Shown in pieces: positions 14,756 through 21,110 of a DNA stretch of 21,110 nucleotides (within the stretch, counting starts at the first letter, position 1; every line of letters starts with the position of its first letter). Made by a program: the position numbers and the translations under genes. Origin of the DNA: Stenotrophomonas_A sp035539015 (GTDB taxonomy: Bacteria; Pseudomonadota; Gammaproteobacteria; Xanthomonadales; Xanthomonadaceae); the NCBI GenBank assembly GCA_035539015.1, contig DATLJF010000099.1, positions 1 to 21,110 of the forward strand. The letters are read 5' to 3'. The notes under the pieces are model-generated. The model was not told the DNA's origin, did no database searches, and saw nothing but the letters and a program-made list of their open reading frames with translations.

Positions 14756-15421
14756 ATGCCGACCCTGCTGATCGCCGACGACCACCCGCTGTTCCGCGAA
14801 GCCCTGCGCGCCGCGGTACAGCGGGTGATGCCCGGCGTGCAATTGTTCGAAGCCGACAACGTAGAGGCGCTATACGCCCTGGCCGATGCCCACGCCGACG
14901 CCGACCTGCTGCTGATGGACCTCAACATGCCCGGCGCCCAAGGCTTCAGCGCGTTGGTGCATCTGCGTGCGCTGCACCCGCAATTGCCGGTGGTGGTGGT
15001 GTCCGCGCGCGAGGAGCCGACGATCATGCGCCGGGCGATCGATCACGGCGCGTTCGGCTTCATTCCCAAGTCGGCCGACTCGGACACGATCGGCCAGGCG
15101 TTGTCGACCGTGCTCGATGGCGAACGCTGGATTCCCGCCGAGGCCCAGCACCTGCCGCCGACCGACCGCGAGGAGCGCGAGGTCGGCCAGCGCCTGCGCG
15201 AGTTGACCCCGCAGCAGTTCCGCGTCCTGCAAATGCTCGGGTCGGGGCTGTTGAACAAGCAGATCGCCTATGACCTGGGTGTGTCGGAGGCGACGATCAA
15301 GGCGCATGTCACCGCGATCCTGCGCAAACTGGGCGTCACCAACCGCACCCAGGCAGTGTTGATGGCGGGCAAGCTGGCCATCGATGCCGACGGGATCGTG
15401 CTGCCGCCGGAAGAAGACTGA
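14756..15421 (+). CDS. crbR: LuxR/NarL-type response regulator, CrbR-like
   Basis: The 221-residue regulator has an N-terminal receiver with the acidic pair D8/D9, phospho-acceptor D55 (LLMDLNMPG), S83 and K105. The C-terminal LuxR-type helix-turn-helix is at about 150-205 (LTPQQFRVLQMLGSGLLNKQ, then VSEATIKAHVTAILRKLGV). Its position directly after acs, and a symporter-type hybrid kinase nearby, match the CrbS/CrbR system that activates acs in Vibrio and Pseudomonas. The symbol rests on that context and on general domain resemblance. It starts 10 bases after the acs stop with a weak ribosome-binding site, so it is probably co-transcribed with acs and may regulate itself. Confidence 0.85.
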   Translation: MPTLLIADDHPLFREALRAAVQRVMPGVQLFEADNVEALYALADAHADADLLLMDLNMPGAQGFSALVHLRALHPQLPVVVVSAREEPTIMRRAIDHGAFGFIPKSADSDTIGQALSTVLDGERWIPAEAQHLPPTDREEREVGQRLRELTPQQFRVLQMLGSGLLNKQIAYDLGVSEATIKAHVTAILRKLGVTNRTQAVLMAGKLAIDADGIVLPPEED

Positions 15422-15452
15422 GCCGGAATAGCCGTGGCTAAGAAGATCAGGC

Positions 15453-15478
15453 CGGCCTGCGCGTTTCGCCGCAGGCCG
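15453..15478 (+). terminator. Possible terminator hairpin after crbR
   Basis: CGGCCTGC at 15453-15460 pairs perfectly with GCAGGCCG at 15471-15478 around a 10-base loop, 31 bases after the crbR stop and before the manganese riboswitch. No T-run follows, so it would be an imperfect or Rho-assisted terminator. Confidence 0.4.
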
Positions 15479-15512
15479 CCCAAACCGGCGATCGACCTGT
15501 AAACTGCGCGTC

Positions 15513-15615
15513 CCCTTGGGGAGTAGCCTGCTTCCGTACGGAAGCGCCCGCGTCAACATACTCGGCCATTGCGCCGTGGCGCCGGCAGCCATTGATGGTT
15601 GGCGAGACCAGCGGT
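15513..15615 (+). promoter_or_regulatory. yybP-ykoY manganese riboswitch (mntP leader)
   Basis: The conserved sequence blocks of this riboswitch appear in the right order and spacing: TTGGGGAGTAGCC (15516-15528), a variable hairpin CTTCCGTACGGAAG, GTCAACATACTCGGC (15552-15566), and CATTGATGGTTGGCGAGACC near 15590-15609. The closing stem P1 pairs about 15513-15519 with 15608-15614. The class senses Mn2+ and raises expression of Mn exporters when the metal is abundant. The gene that follows encodes MntP, as expected. A further hairpin lies between the aptamer and the start codon. The upstream promoter is unclear; TAAACT at 15500-15505 is one possible -10 box. Confidence 0.93.
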
Positions 15616-15624
15616 CTGCGCGCG

Positions 15625-15656
15625 CAACGGCGGTTGGGCGTGTGCGCAAGCCGTTG
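15625..15656 (+). promoter_or_regulatory. Expression-platform hairpin of the manganese riboswitch
   Basis: CAACGGC at 15625-15631 pairs with GCCGTTG at 15650-15656 around an 18-base loop that can pair internally. It lies between the aptamer and the mntP ATG at 15683. No T-run follows, so control may work at translation or through Rho rather than by intrinsic termination. The mechanism is not decided by the sequence. Confidence 0.45.
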
Positions 15657-15682
15657 TCGTCGTGCCCGACCCGAAGCCTCGC

Positions 15683-16267
15683 ATGTCGTTCCTCTCTATC
15701 CTGCTCATCGGTCTTGCGATGTCCACCGACGCTTTTGCCGCGGCCATCGGCAAGGGCGCTGCCATGGGCAAGCCACGCTTTGCCGATGCCCTGCGCGCCG
15801 GCCTGATCTTCGGTGCCGTCGAAGCCATCACCCCGCTGATCGGCTGGCTGATCGGCCGCGCGGCCTCTTCCTATGTCGAGTCGTTCGACCACTGGATCGC
15901 GTTCGGCCTGCTTGGCGCGCTCGGCACCCACATGATCGTCGCTGGCCTGCGCCCGCAAGCGGAGGCGCCGGAGCAGGCCACGGCGAACGGCGAACGCCAC
16001 GGTCGCTTCTGGTCGCTGGCCACCACCGGCCTGGCCACCAGCATCGACGCCATGGCCATTGGCGTGGGCCTGGCGTTCCTTGACGTGCATATCGGCGTGG
16101 TCGCCGCGGTCATCGGCCTGTGCACACTGACCATGGTGACGCTGGGCATCATGCTCGGGCGCGCACTGGGCGCATTTGCCGGCAAGCGCGCGGAAATCAT
16201 CGGCGGCGTGATCCTGGTGCTGGTCGGCGCGACCATCCTGTTCGAACACCTCAACGGCGCCGCCTGA
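15683..16267 (+). CDS. mntP: Manganese efflux pump MntP
   Basis: MntP exports Mn2+ across the inner membrane and protects against manganese excess. The 194-residue protein has six hydrophobic spans and a duplicated acidic motif, AMSTDAFAAAIGKG (about residues 13-26) and ATSIDAMAIGVGLAF (about 118-132). The aspartates of these repeats are essential in characterised homologues. The ATG at 15683 gives the usual MSFLSILLIGLAMSTD opening; a start at 15599 would fall inside the riboswitch. Regulation is by the yybP-ykoY leader upstream. The gene separates crbR from the convergent kinase gene, ending six bases from the kinase stop. No MntR gene is in the window. Confidence 0.96.
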   Translation: MSFLSILLIGLAMSTDAFAAAIGKGAAMGKPRFADALRAGLIFGAVEAITPLIGWLIGRAASSYVESFDHWIAFGLLGALGTHMIVAGLRPQAEAPEQATANGERHGRFWSLATTGLATSIDAMAIGVGLAFLDVHIGVVAAVIGLCTLTMVTLGIMLGRALGAFAGKRAEIIGGVILVLVGATILFEHLNGAA

Positions 16268-16273
16268 TCGGCG

Positions 16274-19200
16274 CTAGGACGCGCTGCCGCGGGCCTGCTC
16301 GTGCAGCGCGCTGAGGAAGGCGCGCAACGAAGCCGGCTTCACCGGCTTGGTCAACAATCGGTAGCCGCGCGCGCGGGTGAGTTGCTTGAGTTCGTCGCGG
16401 CCATCGGCCGTCAGCAAGGCGCCCGGTAGCGGCGCGGTAGCGACGGCTTGCAGCGCATCGAGGGTATCCAGCCCATCCAGGCGGTCGTGCAGGTGGTAGT
16501 CGACCAGCATCACGTCTGGTTGCAGCGGCATTTTCGCCAGCGCTTCGTCCACGGTGGCCGCGGTGACCACCTCCACCTGCCAGCGCCCGAGCAGCGCGCG
16601 CATGCCGTCGAGGATTTCCTGGTCGTTGTCCACGCACAGCACCCGCAGCCCGGCCAGCGAGTCGTCTCGCGCGGTGGTACGCGCGCGGTCGGCGGCCGGC
16701 GCACGCAGCGGCTGGCCAGCGGCCACGCGCGGCAGCTGGATCGAGAACATGCTGCCCTTGCCGACTTCGCTGCGCGCGTTGAGTTCGTGCAGCAGCAGGC
16801 GCGAAATACGCTGGCAGATCGATAGGCCCAGCCCTAGCCCCTGCTCGCCCCAATCGAACGGCTGCTGGTAGCGATGGAACTCGTTGAAGATCTGCCGCAT
16901 GTGGTGTTCGGGAATTCCCGGGCCCGTATCCCAGACCTGCAACTCGACCTGCGCGCCACGCGGGCGCATGCCCAGGATGATCCGCCCCTGTCGGGTATAC
17001 CGCAGCGCGTTGGCGATGAAGTTCTGCATCACCCGGCGCAGCAGGCGGCGATCGCTGCGCACCCATATCTGCCGCGCGTGCACCTGCAGGCGCAGCCCAC
17101 GGCTGGCAGCGACCGGCGCGTATTGGGCGGCCAGCTCGGCGATCAACACGCCAGCGTCGAAGTCCTCGATGGTCGGCCGCAACCCGCCGGCATCCAGGCG
17201 CGACACATCGAGCAGGCCATCCAGCAGCTCCTCGGCGGCACGCAGCGAGGCATCCACGCGCTCGGCCAGGTGGCGCTGCTCTTCGCTGTTCTGCGCGCTA
17301 TCGCGCAGGGCCGAGGCGAACAGGCGCGCGGCGTTGAGCGGCTGTAGCACGTCATGGCTGATGGCCGCCAGGAAGCGGGTCTTGGATTGCTGCGCCACTT
17401 CGGCCTCGTGCGAGCGTTCGGCCACGCGCTGCTCCAGCGTCTCGTTGGCTTCGAGCAGGGCCTTTTCGGCGTGCTTGTAGTCGGTGATGTCGTTGTAGCT
17501 GGTGACATAGCCACCGCCAGGCAGCGCCTGCCCGCGCATCTCGACCACCTTGCCGTCGCTGCGGGTGCGCTCGAACACGTGCGGCGAACCGGCGCGCATA
17601 TGGCGGATGCGGCGCTCGATCTGGTCTTCGGTATCGCCCTCGCCCAGCTCGCCGCGCTCGGCGTTGTAGCGGATCAGGTCGGCCACCGGACGACCGACAT
17701 AGAGCATGCCGTCGGGATAGCCGAACAACTCCTGGTAACGGCGGTTCCAGGCAGTCAGGCGCATCTCGGGATCGACCACGCTGACCGCGGCACTGATGTT
17801 CTCCAGGGTAGTGGAGAGTATTTCGCGATTGAAGCGCAGCTCCTGGCCGGCCTCGTCGAGCACCGCCACGACCTCGCCCAGTTCCATGCCCGAGCCGCGC
17901 AGCAAGCTGGTCAGCACCAGGCGCGCGGAGGCCGCGCCAATCGAGGCGGCCAGCAGGCGCTCGGTGAACTGGACCCAGGCACGGTCGGCCACGGCATTGG
18001 ATTGCAGTTCGGAGCCCAGCGTATTGGCCTGTTCGACGAAGGCGCGGTGGGCGTGGCGCTCGCCAACCACGCGCCCGGCCAGGGTCAGCAGGTCGGCGAC
18101 GTGCACGTGCCCGGGCCACGCGCCAGCCACCGCCGGGCGTTGCGAGTAGGGGTCCAGGAATGGCGCCGCGCGCAGGCGCTCGTCCACGCCCGGACGCCAG
18201 CGTGCCGACACCACCATCAGCGCGCCCACGTTTGCCAGCAGCGACCAGAACGTGCCGTGCGCGAGCGAGTCCCAGCCGCTCATGCCGAACAGCTGTTGCG
18301 GTCGCAGCCAGGAGATCCCGAACGGTCCGTTGAGCAGCCAGCCGGTGTCGAAGCCGCCGGCCATCGTCATGGCCGGCAGCAGCAGGGTGTAGATCCAGGT
18401 GGCGAAGCCGAGCAACATGCCGGCCTCCACGCCCTTGCGGCTGGCACCCCGCCAATACAGCCCGCCGAGCACGCCCGGTGCGAACTGGGCGACCGCGGCG
18501 AAGGCCATCAGGCCATACGAGGCCAGCGTGCTGTCGTCGCTGCTGCTGCGGTAGTAGCTGTAGGCGACCAGCGCCAGCAGCAGGATCGCGATGCGCCGGA
18601 TCCACAGCACCCGGCCGGCCGCCGCGACGGCGTGGCCGCGCGAGCGCCGCAACAGCACCGGCATCACCAGATCGTTGCTGACCATGGTGGCCAACGCGAT
18701 CGAGGCCACGATCACCATGCCGGTGGCGGCGGAGAAGCCACCGACATAGGCCACCAGCGCCAGCACCGTGTTGCCCTCGGCCAGGGGCAGGGCCAGCACC
18801 ATGCTGTCGTCGGCCAATTGGCCGCCGCCGCCGAACAGGGCCACGCCGGCCGAAGCGATCGGCACCACCATGGCCGAGATCAGCACCAGGTAGCCGCCGA
18901 ACAGCCAGCGCGCGCGGCGGATGTCGCCGACATCGCCGCATTCGACCACCGCCACATGGAATTGCCGCGGCAGGCAGACGATGGCCAGGAAGCTGAGGAT
19001 GGTCTGCGAGACGAAGCCGGCCGAGGGCGTGTGCTCGAACAGCATGCGCGCCGAATCAGCAATGCGCAGCTGGTGGTCGCCCAGCCAGGACCAGGCGAAC
19101 AATCCCACCGCCAGCATCGCCACCAGCTTGATGACCGATTCCAGCGCGATCGCCAGCATCATGCCGTGGTGGTGTTCGGTGGCGTCGGCCTGGCGGGTGC

Positions 19201-19726
19201 CGAACAGCGCGGCGAACAGCGCCATCAACAGGGCGACATACAACGCCGGGTCGCTGAGGAAGGAGCGGCCGTGGTTGGATTGGCCGGTAAGCACTTCCAG
19301 GCTCATGGCCACGGCTTTGTACTGCAGCGCCAGGTAGGGAACGATGCCAACCAGGGCGATCACCGCGACCAGCGCCGCCAACCGGCGCGAGCGGCCATAG
19401 CGCGAGGAGATGAAGTCGGCGATGGAAACCGTGTTCTCCGAGCGCGCGATCAACGCCAGGCGCTCGATGATGCGCCAGCCGAAGATCAGCAGCAGCAACG
19501 GTCCCAGATAGATCGGCAGGTAGCCGACACCATTGCGCACCGCCGTACCGACCGCGCCATAGAAGGTCCACGAAGAGCAGTACACCGCCAGCGCCAGGCT
19601 GTAGACCGCCGGCCGCAGCCAGGGGCGGTCGGGATACAGCGGGCGGCGATCGCCCCACCACGCCACGCCGAACAGCAACGCGGCATAGCCGACCGAGACC
19701 GACAACAGGATCCAGCTCGAGATCAA
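16274..19726 (-). CDS. crbS: Hybrid sensor histidine kinase with SLC5 symporter-like module, CrbS-like
   Basis: The 1150-residue protein has the architecture of CrbS/CbrA sensors. Residues 1-510 are a 12-13 span sodium:solute symporter-like module. About 540-610 is a STAC-like segment (VHVADLLTLAGRVVGERHAH and FTERLLAASIGAASARLVL), and 635-755 a PAS domain. The kinase core has H791 (AAISHDVLQPLN), N906 (FIANALRYT), DTGPG at 933-937 and GLGLGLSI near 963. A C-terminal receiver has D1076 (MLVDYHL) and K1127. It probably phosphorylates CrbR in response to a carboxylate or to metabolic state. The start is TTG at 19726, supported by a GGAGGGG sequence before it and the family-like MISSW opening; no ATG is available before span 1. 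It stands alone, away from crbR, which is inferred to be its partner. Confidence 0.9.
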   Translation of the reverse strand: MISSWILLSVSVGYAALLFGVAWWGDRRPLYPDRPWLRPAVYSLALAVYCSSWTFYGAVGTAVRNGVGYLPIYLGPLLLLIFGWRIIERLALIARSENTVSIADFISSRYGRSRRLAALVAVIALVGIVPYLALQYKAVAMSLEVLTGQSNHGRSFLSDPALYVALLMALFAALFGTRQADATEHHHGMMLAIALESVIKLVAMLAVGLFAWSWLGDHQLRIADSARMLFEHTPSAGFVSQTILSFLAIVCLPRQFHVAVVECGDVGDIRRARWLFGGYLVLISAMVVPIASAGVALFGGGGQLADDSMVLALPLAEGNTVLALVAYVGGFSAATGMVIVASIALATMVSNDLVMPVLLRRSRGHAVAAAGRVLWIRRIAILLLALVAYSYYRSSSDDSTLASYGLMAFAAVAQFAPGVLGGLYWRGASRKGVEAGMLLGFATWIYTLLLPAMTMAGGFDTGWLLNGPFGISWLRPQQLFGMSGWDSLAHGTFWSLLANVGALMVVSARWRPGVDERLRAAPFLDPYSQRPAVAGAWPGHVHVADLLTLAGRVVGERHAHRAFVEQANTLGSELQSNAVADRAWVQFTERLLAASIGAASARLVLTSLLRGSGMELGEVVAVLDEAGQELRFNREILSTTLENISAAVSVVDPEMRLTAWNRRYQELFGYPDGMLYVGRPVADLIRYNAERGELGEGDTEDQIERRIRHMRAGSPHVFERTRSDGKVVEMRGQALPGGGYVTSYNDITDYKHAEKALLEANETLEQRVAERSHEAEVAQQSKTRFLAAISHDVLQPLNAARLFASALRDSAQNSEEQRHLAERVDASLRAAEELLDGLLDVSRLDAGGLRPTIEDFDAGVLIAELAAQYAPVAASRGLRLQVHARQIWVRSDRRLLRRVMQNFIANALRYTRQGRIILGMRPRGAQVELQVWDTGPGIPEHHMRQIFNEFHRYQQPFDWGEQGLGLGLSICQRISRLLLHELNARSEVGKGSMFSIQLPRVAAGQPLRAPAADRARTTARDDSLAGLRVLCVDNDQEILDGMRALLGRWQVEVVTAATVDEALAKMPLQPDVMLVDYHLHDRLDGLDTLDALQAVATAPLPGALLTADGRDELKQLTRARGYRLLTKPVKPASLRAFLSALHEQARGSAS

Positions 19727-19790
19727 CGCGCCCCTCCGGCGGGTTTACTGGGGCAGTGTACCTGCGTGGATCAAATTGCCGGGGAGCTGC

Positions 19791-19847
19791 TGTCGGGGCT
19801 GCAGCCCCTCCCCCAAGGTTCCTGTAGGAGGGGCTTCAGCCCCGACA
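19791..19847. repeat. Pair of inverted GTAG-type REP elements
   Basis: A shortened arm at 19791-19813 (TGTCGGGGCTGCAGCCCCTC) and a complete GTAG arm at 19823-19847 form an inverted pair with a 10-base spacer. The first arm has lost its CTAC end and has GC instead of GA in its loop. The pair sits 18 bases beyond the stop of the GH94 gene and upstream of the kinase gene. Confidence 0.8.
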
Positions 19848-19865
19848 TATTTCGGCGCCGACAAG

Positions 19866-21110
19866 CTATGCCGGCAGCAGCACCTCGACCACGTACCGCC
19901 TGCCGGCCTCGATTCCGCCAATGGCGGCCTCGGCGCAGGCCACGCCATCCACGCTCACCTGCATCGTCGCCACCGCCGCGTCACGGCGATAGACCACCTC
20001 GAACTCCGCACCACGGAACCGGCGCCGGACTCGCGCCTGCGTCCAGTGCGAAGGCAATTGCGGGCGCAGCAACAACAGCTCGCCTTCACCGCGCAGGCCG
20101 AACAGGCCTTCGATCACGTCGCGGTAGACCCAGGCCACGGTGCCGGTATTGAACAGCTGGCTGGAGCGCCCGGCGGTGCGCGGGATCTCGCGCCACGCGC
20201 CGCGGTAGTAGTTGGGCAGGAACACCGGCAATTGGCCACGCTGCAGTACATCGGCGCGTGCGGGGCCGGGAATCATCGCCCGCAGCACCGACCAGGCGCG
20301 ATCGCTCTGGCCGACTGCATACAGGCTGTGCAGGTAGAAAGCCGCGGCGTGGTTGTACACGGCGCCATTTTCGGCCGAGCCCGGGTGTTTCTGGGTCAAG
20401 CGACCCACGTCCTCGCGCATGCCGGTATACGGCGGTGCCAGCATCACCGGGCCGTATGGCGTATGCAACTGCGCTTCCACCGCGGCCAGCAGGCGCGCCT
20501 GGCGCTGCGCATCAGCGGCCCCCGCCAGCATCGCCCAGCTCTGCGGGTTGAGGTAGATGCGACCTTCGGCGTCGTCGGCAATGCCAAAGCGCACGCCATC
20601 GTCGGTGATGCCGCGCGCGTACCAGTCGCCATCCCACAACTCGCGGTTGGCGACCACGTTCACCGTGGCCGCCGCCTCGGCATAGCGCAGGGCCGCATCG
20701 TTGCGGCCGTGGCGGGCGCACAAGGCCGACCACAGTTTCAATGCATAGGCGGTCGCCAAGGTCAGCCAGCCGGACACGCCCTGGCCACGGTAGCCGACCA
20801 TATTCATCGGGTCGCACCAGTCGCCCTGGGCGATGTAGCTCAGGCCGCGCGCATCACGCGCCTGCAGCAGCCAGTCCATCGCCGCGTCCAGGCGCGCGGC
20901 GACGTCGAGCTGGCGGCCGCTACTGTCTTCGACCACCTCTTGCAGCAAACCGGCGTCGCCAGTCTCGCCCAGATAGGCATCGAGAAAGATCGGCATCCAT
21001 ACGCAGTGGTCGGTATGCGGTACCTGGTTGATGTATTTCAGCTCGGCCTGCTCATCGAGCAGGATGCCGTCGGGCATGGCGCCGCTGGCTTCTTGTTGCG
21101 ACAGCGCATG
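19866..21110 (-). CDS. GH94 phosphorylase (partial, C-terminal part), probably cellobionic-acid type
   Basis: The reading frame is open to the right edge, so the N-terminal half lies outside the window; the ATG at 21077 is internal. The visible 414 residues match the (alpha/alpha)6-barrel and C-terminal sheet of glycoside hydrolase family 94, which phosphorolyses beta-linked disaccharides to a sugar 1-phosphate. Landmarks are HTDHCVWMPIFLDAYLGETG, the catalytic region GDWCDPMNMVGYRG with its aspartates, YLNPQSWAMLAG, KHPGSAENGAVYNHAAAFYL and the terminal SHWTQARVRRRFRG. Cellobiose and chitobiose enzymes usually show DWND at the catalytic aspartate. The DWCDPMN form resembles my recollection of cellobionic acid phosphorylases, known from Xanthomonas, but this specificity is not certain. 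Such enzymes link oxidised cellulose fragments to central metabolism. Confidence 0.85.
   Translation of the reverse strand, partial: HALSQQEASGAMPDGILLDEQAELKYINQVPHTDHCVWMPIFLDAYLGETGDAGLLQEVVEDSSGRQLDVAARLDAAMDWLLQARDARGLSYIAQGDWCDPMNMVGYRGQGVSGWLTLATAYALKLWSALCARHGRNDAALRYAEAAATVNVVANRELWDGDWYARGITDDGVRFGIADDAEGRIYLNPQSWAMLAGAADAQRQARLLAAVEAQLHTPYGPVMLAPPYTGMREDVGRLTQKHPGSAENGAVYNHAAAFYLHSLYAVGQSDRAWSVLRAMIPGPARADVLQRGQLPVFLPNYYRGAWREIPRTAGRSSQLFNTGTVAWVYRDVIEGLFGLRGEGELLLLRPQLPSHWTQARVRRRFRGAEFEVVYRRDAAVATMQVSVDGVACAEAAIGGIEAGRRYVVEVLLPA

Noticed and set aside
12664..15027. A 787-codon open frame on the minus strand opposite acs and crbR.
   Set aside because: acs and crbR carry all family motifs on the plus strand. 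The antisense translation shows no family signature and reads through both genes and their junction.
17354..20152. A 932-codon open frame on the plus strand.
   Set aside because: It lies antisense to the kinase gene, which has full conserved domains. The translation is rich in Gln, His, Arg and Gly with no recognisable domain, as expected for a mirror frame in high-G+C DNA.
1..21110. Mobile elements, prophage, CRISPR arrays, toxin-antitoxin pairs or tRNA genes.
   Set aside because: I scanned for transposase motifs, regularly spaced direct repeats, small overlapping toxin-like gene pairs and tRNA cloverleaf signatures and saw none. The REP pairs are the only repeats found.

Overview
The window is ordinary, densely coded, high-G+C gammaproteobacterial chromosome. 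The best fit is the family Xanthomonadaceae/Lysobacteraceae (Xanthomonas, Stenotrophomonas, Lysobacter, Pseudoxanthomonas and relatives). The reasons are the protein types, the rsmG-parA-parB cluster that normally lies near the replication origin, and four intergenic pairs of palindromic elements headed by GTAG, as in the REP elements described in Stenotrophomonas. I see no tRNA, rRNA, insertion sequence, prophage or CRISPR array. No stretch longer than 300 bases lacks a gene.

Region 1 (1-5830, minus strand) reads, in order of transcription: a 4'-phosphopantetheinyl transferase, rsmG (16S rRNA m7G methyltransferase), parA, parB, a small helix-hairpin-helix (Cdd1-type) protein, a UDP-glucuronate-epimerase-like enzyme, a family 2 glycosyltransferase and a small LAB_N membrane protein. 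Several junctions overlap by 1-4 bases, which suggests translational coupling. The only sizeable break is 200 bases between rsmG and parA. It holds a REP pair and a good candidate parAB promoter.

Region 2 (5872-9271) holds unrelated housekeeping and stress genes on both strands: a GlsB/YeaQ-type membrane protein, exonuclease III (xthA) with a Gfa-like zinc protein, a VOC-fold protein, and a coniferyl-type aldehyde dehydrogenase that may be made from a leaderless transcript.

Region 3 (9387-19726) looks like a carboxylate (acetate) assimilation locus. acs (acetyl-CoA synthetase) and a LuxR-type response regulator resembling CrbR run rightward. A DcaP-type outer-membrane porin and an MHS-family inner-membrane transporter with an unusual periplasmic insert run leftward from the same 259-base divergent control region. 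That region carries three copies of a TGGTC-(G)TA-like word. Further right is a 1150-residue hybrid histidine kinase with an N-terminal sodium/solute-symporter-like module, the architecture of CrbS. Between regulator and kinase sits mntP (manganese efflux), preceded by a clear yybP-ykoY manganese riboswitch. The porin, transporter, synthetase and two-component system could together sense, import and activate a short carboxylate. The substrate and the regulatory link are inference.

Region 4 (19791-21110) holds a fourth REP pair and the C-terminal part of a GH94 phosphorylase, probably of the cellobionic-acid type, that runs off the right edge.
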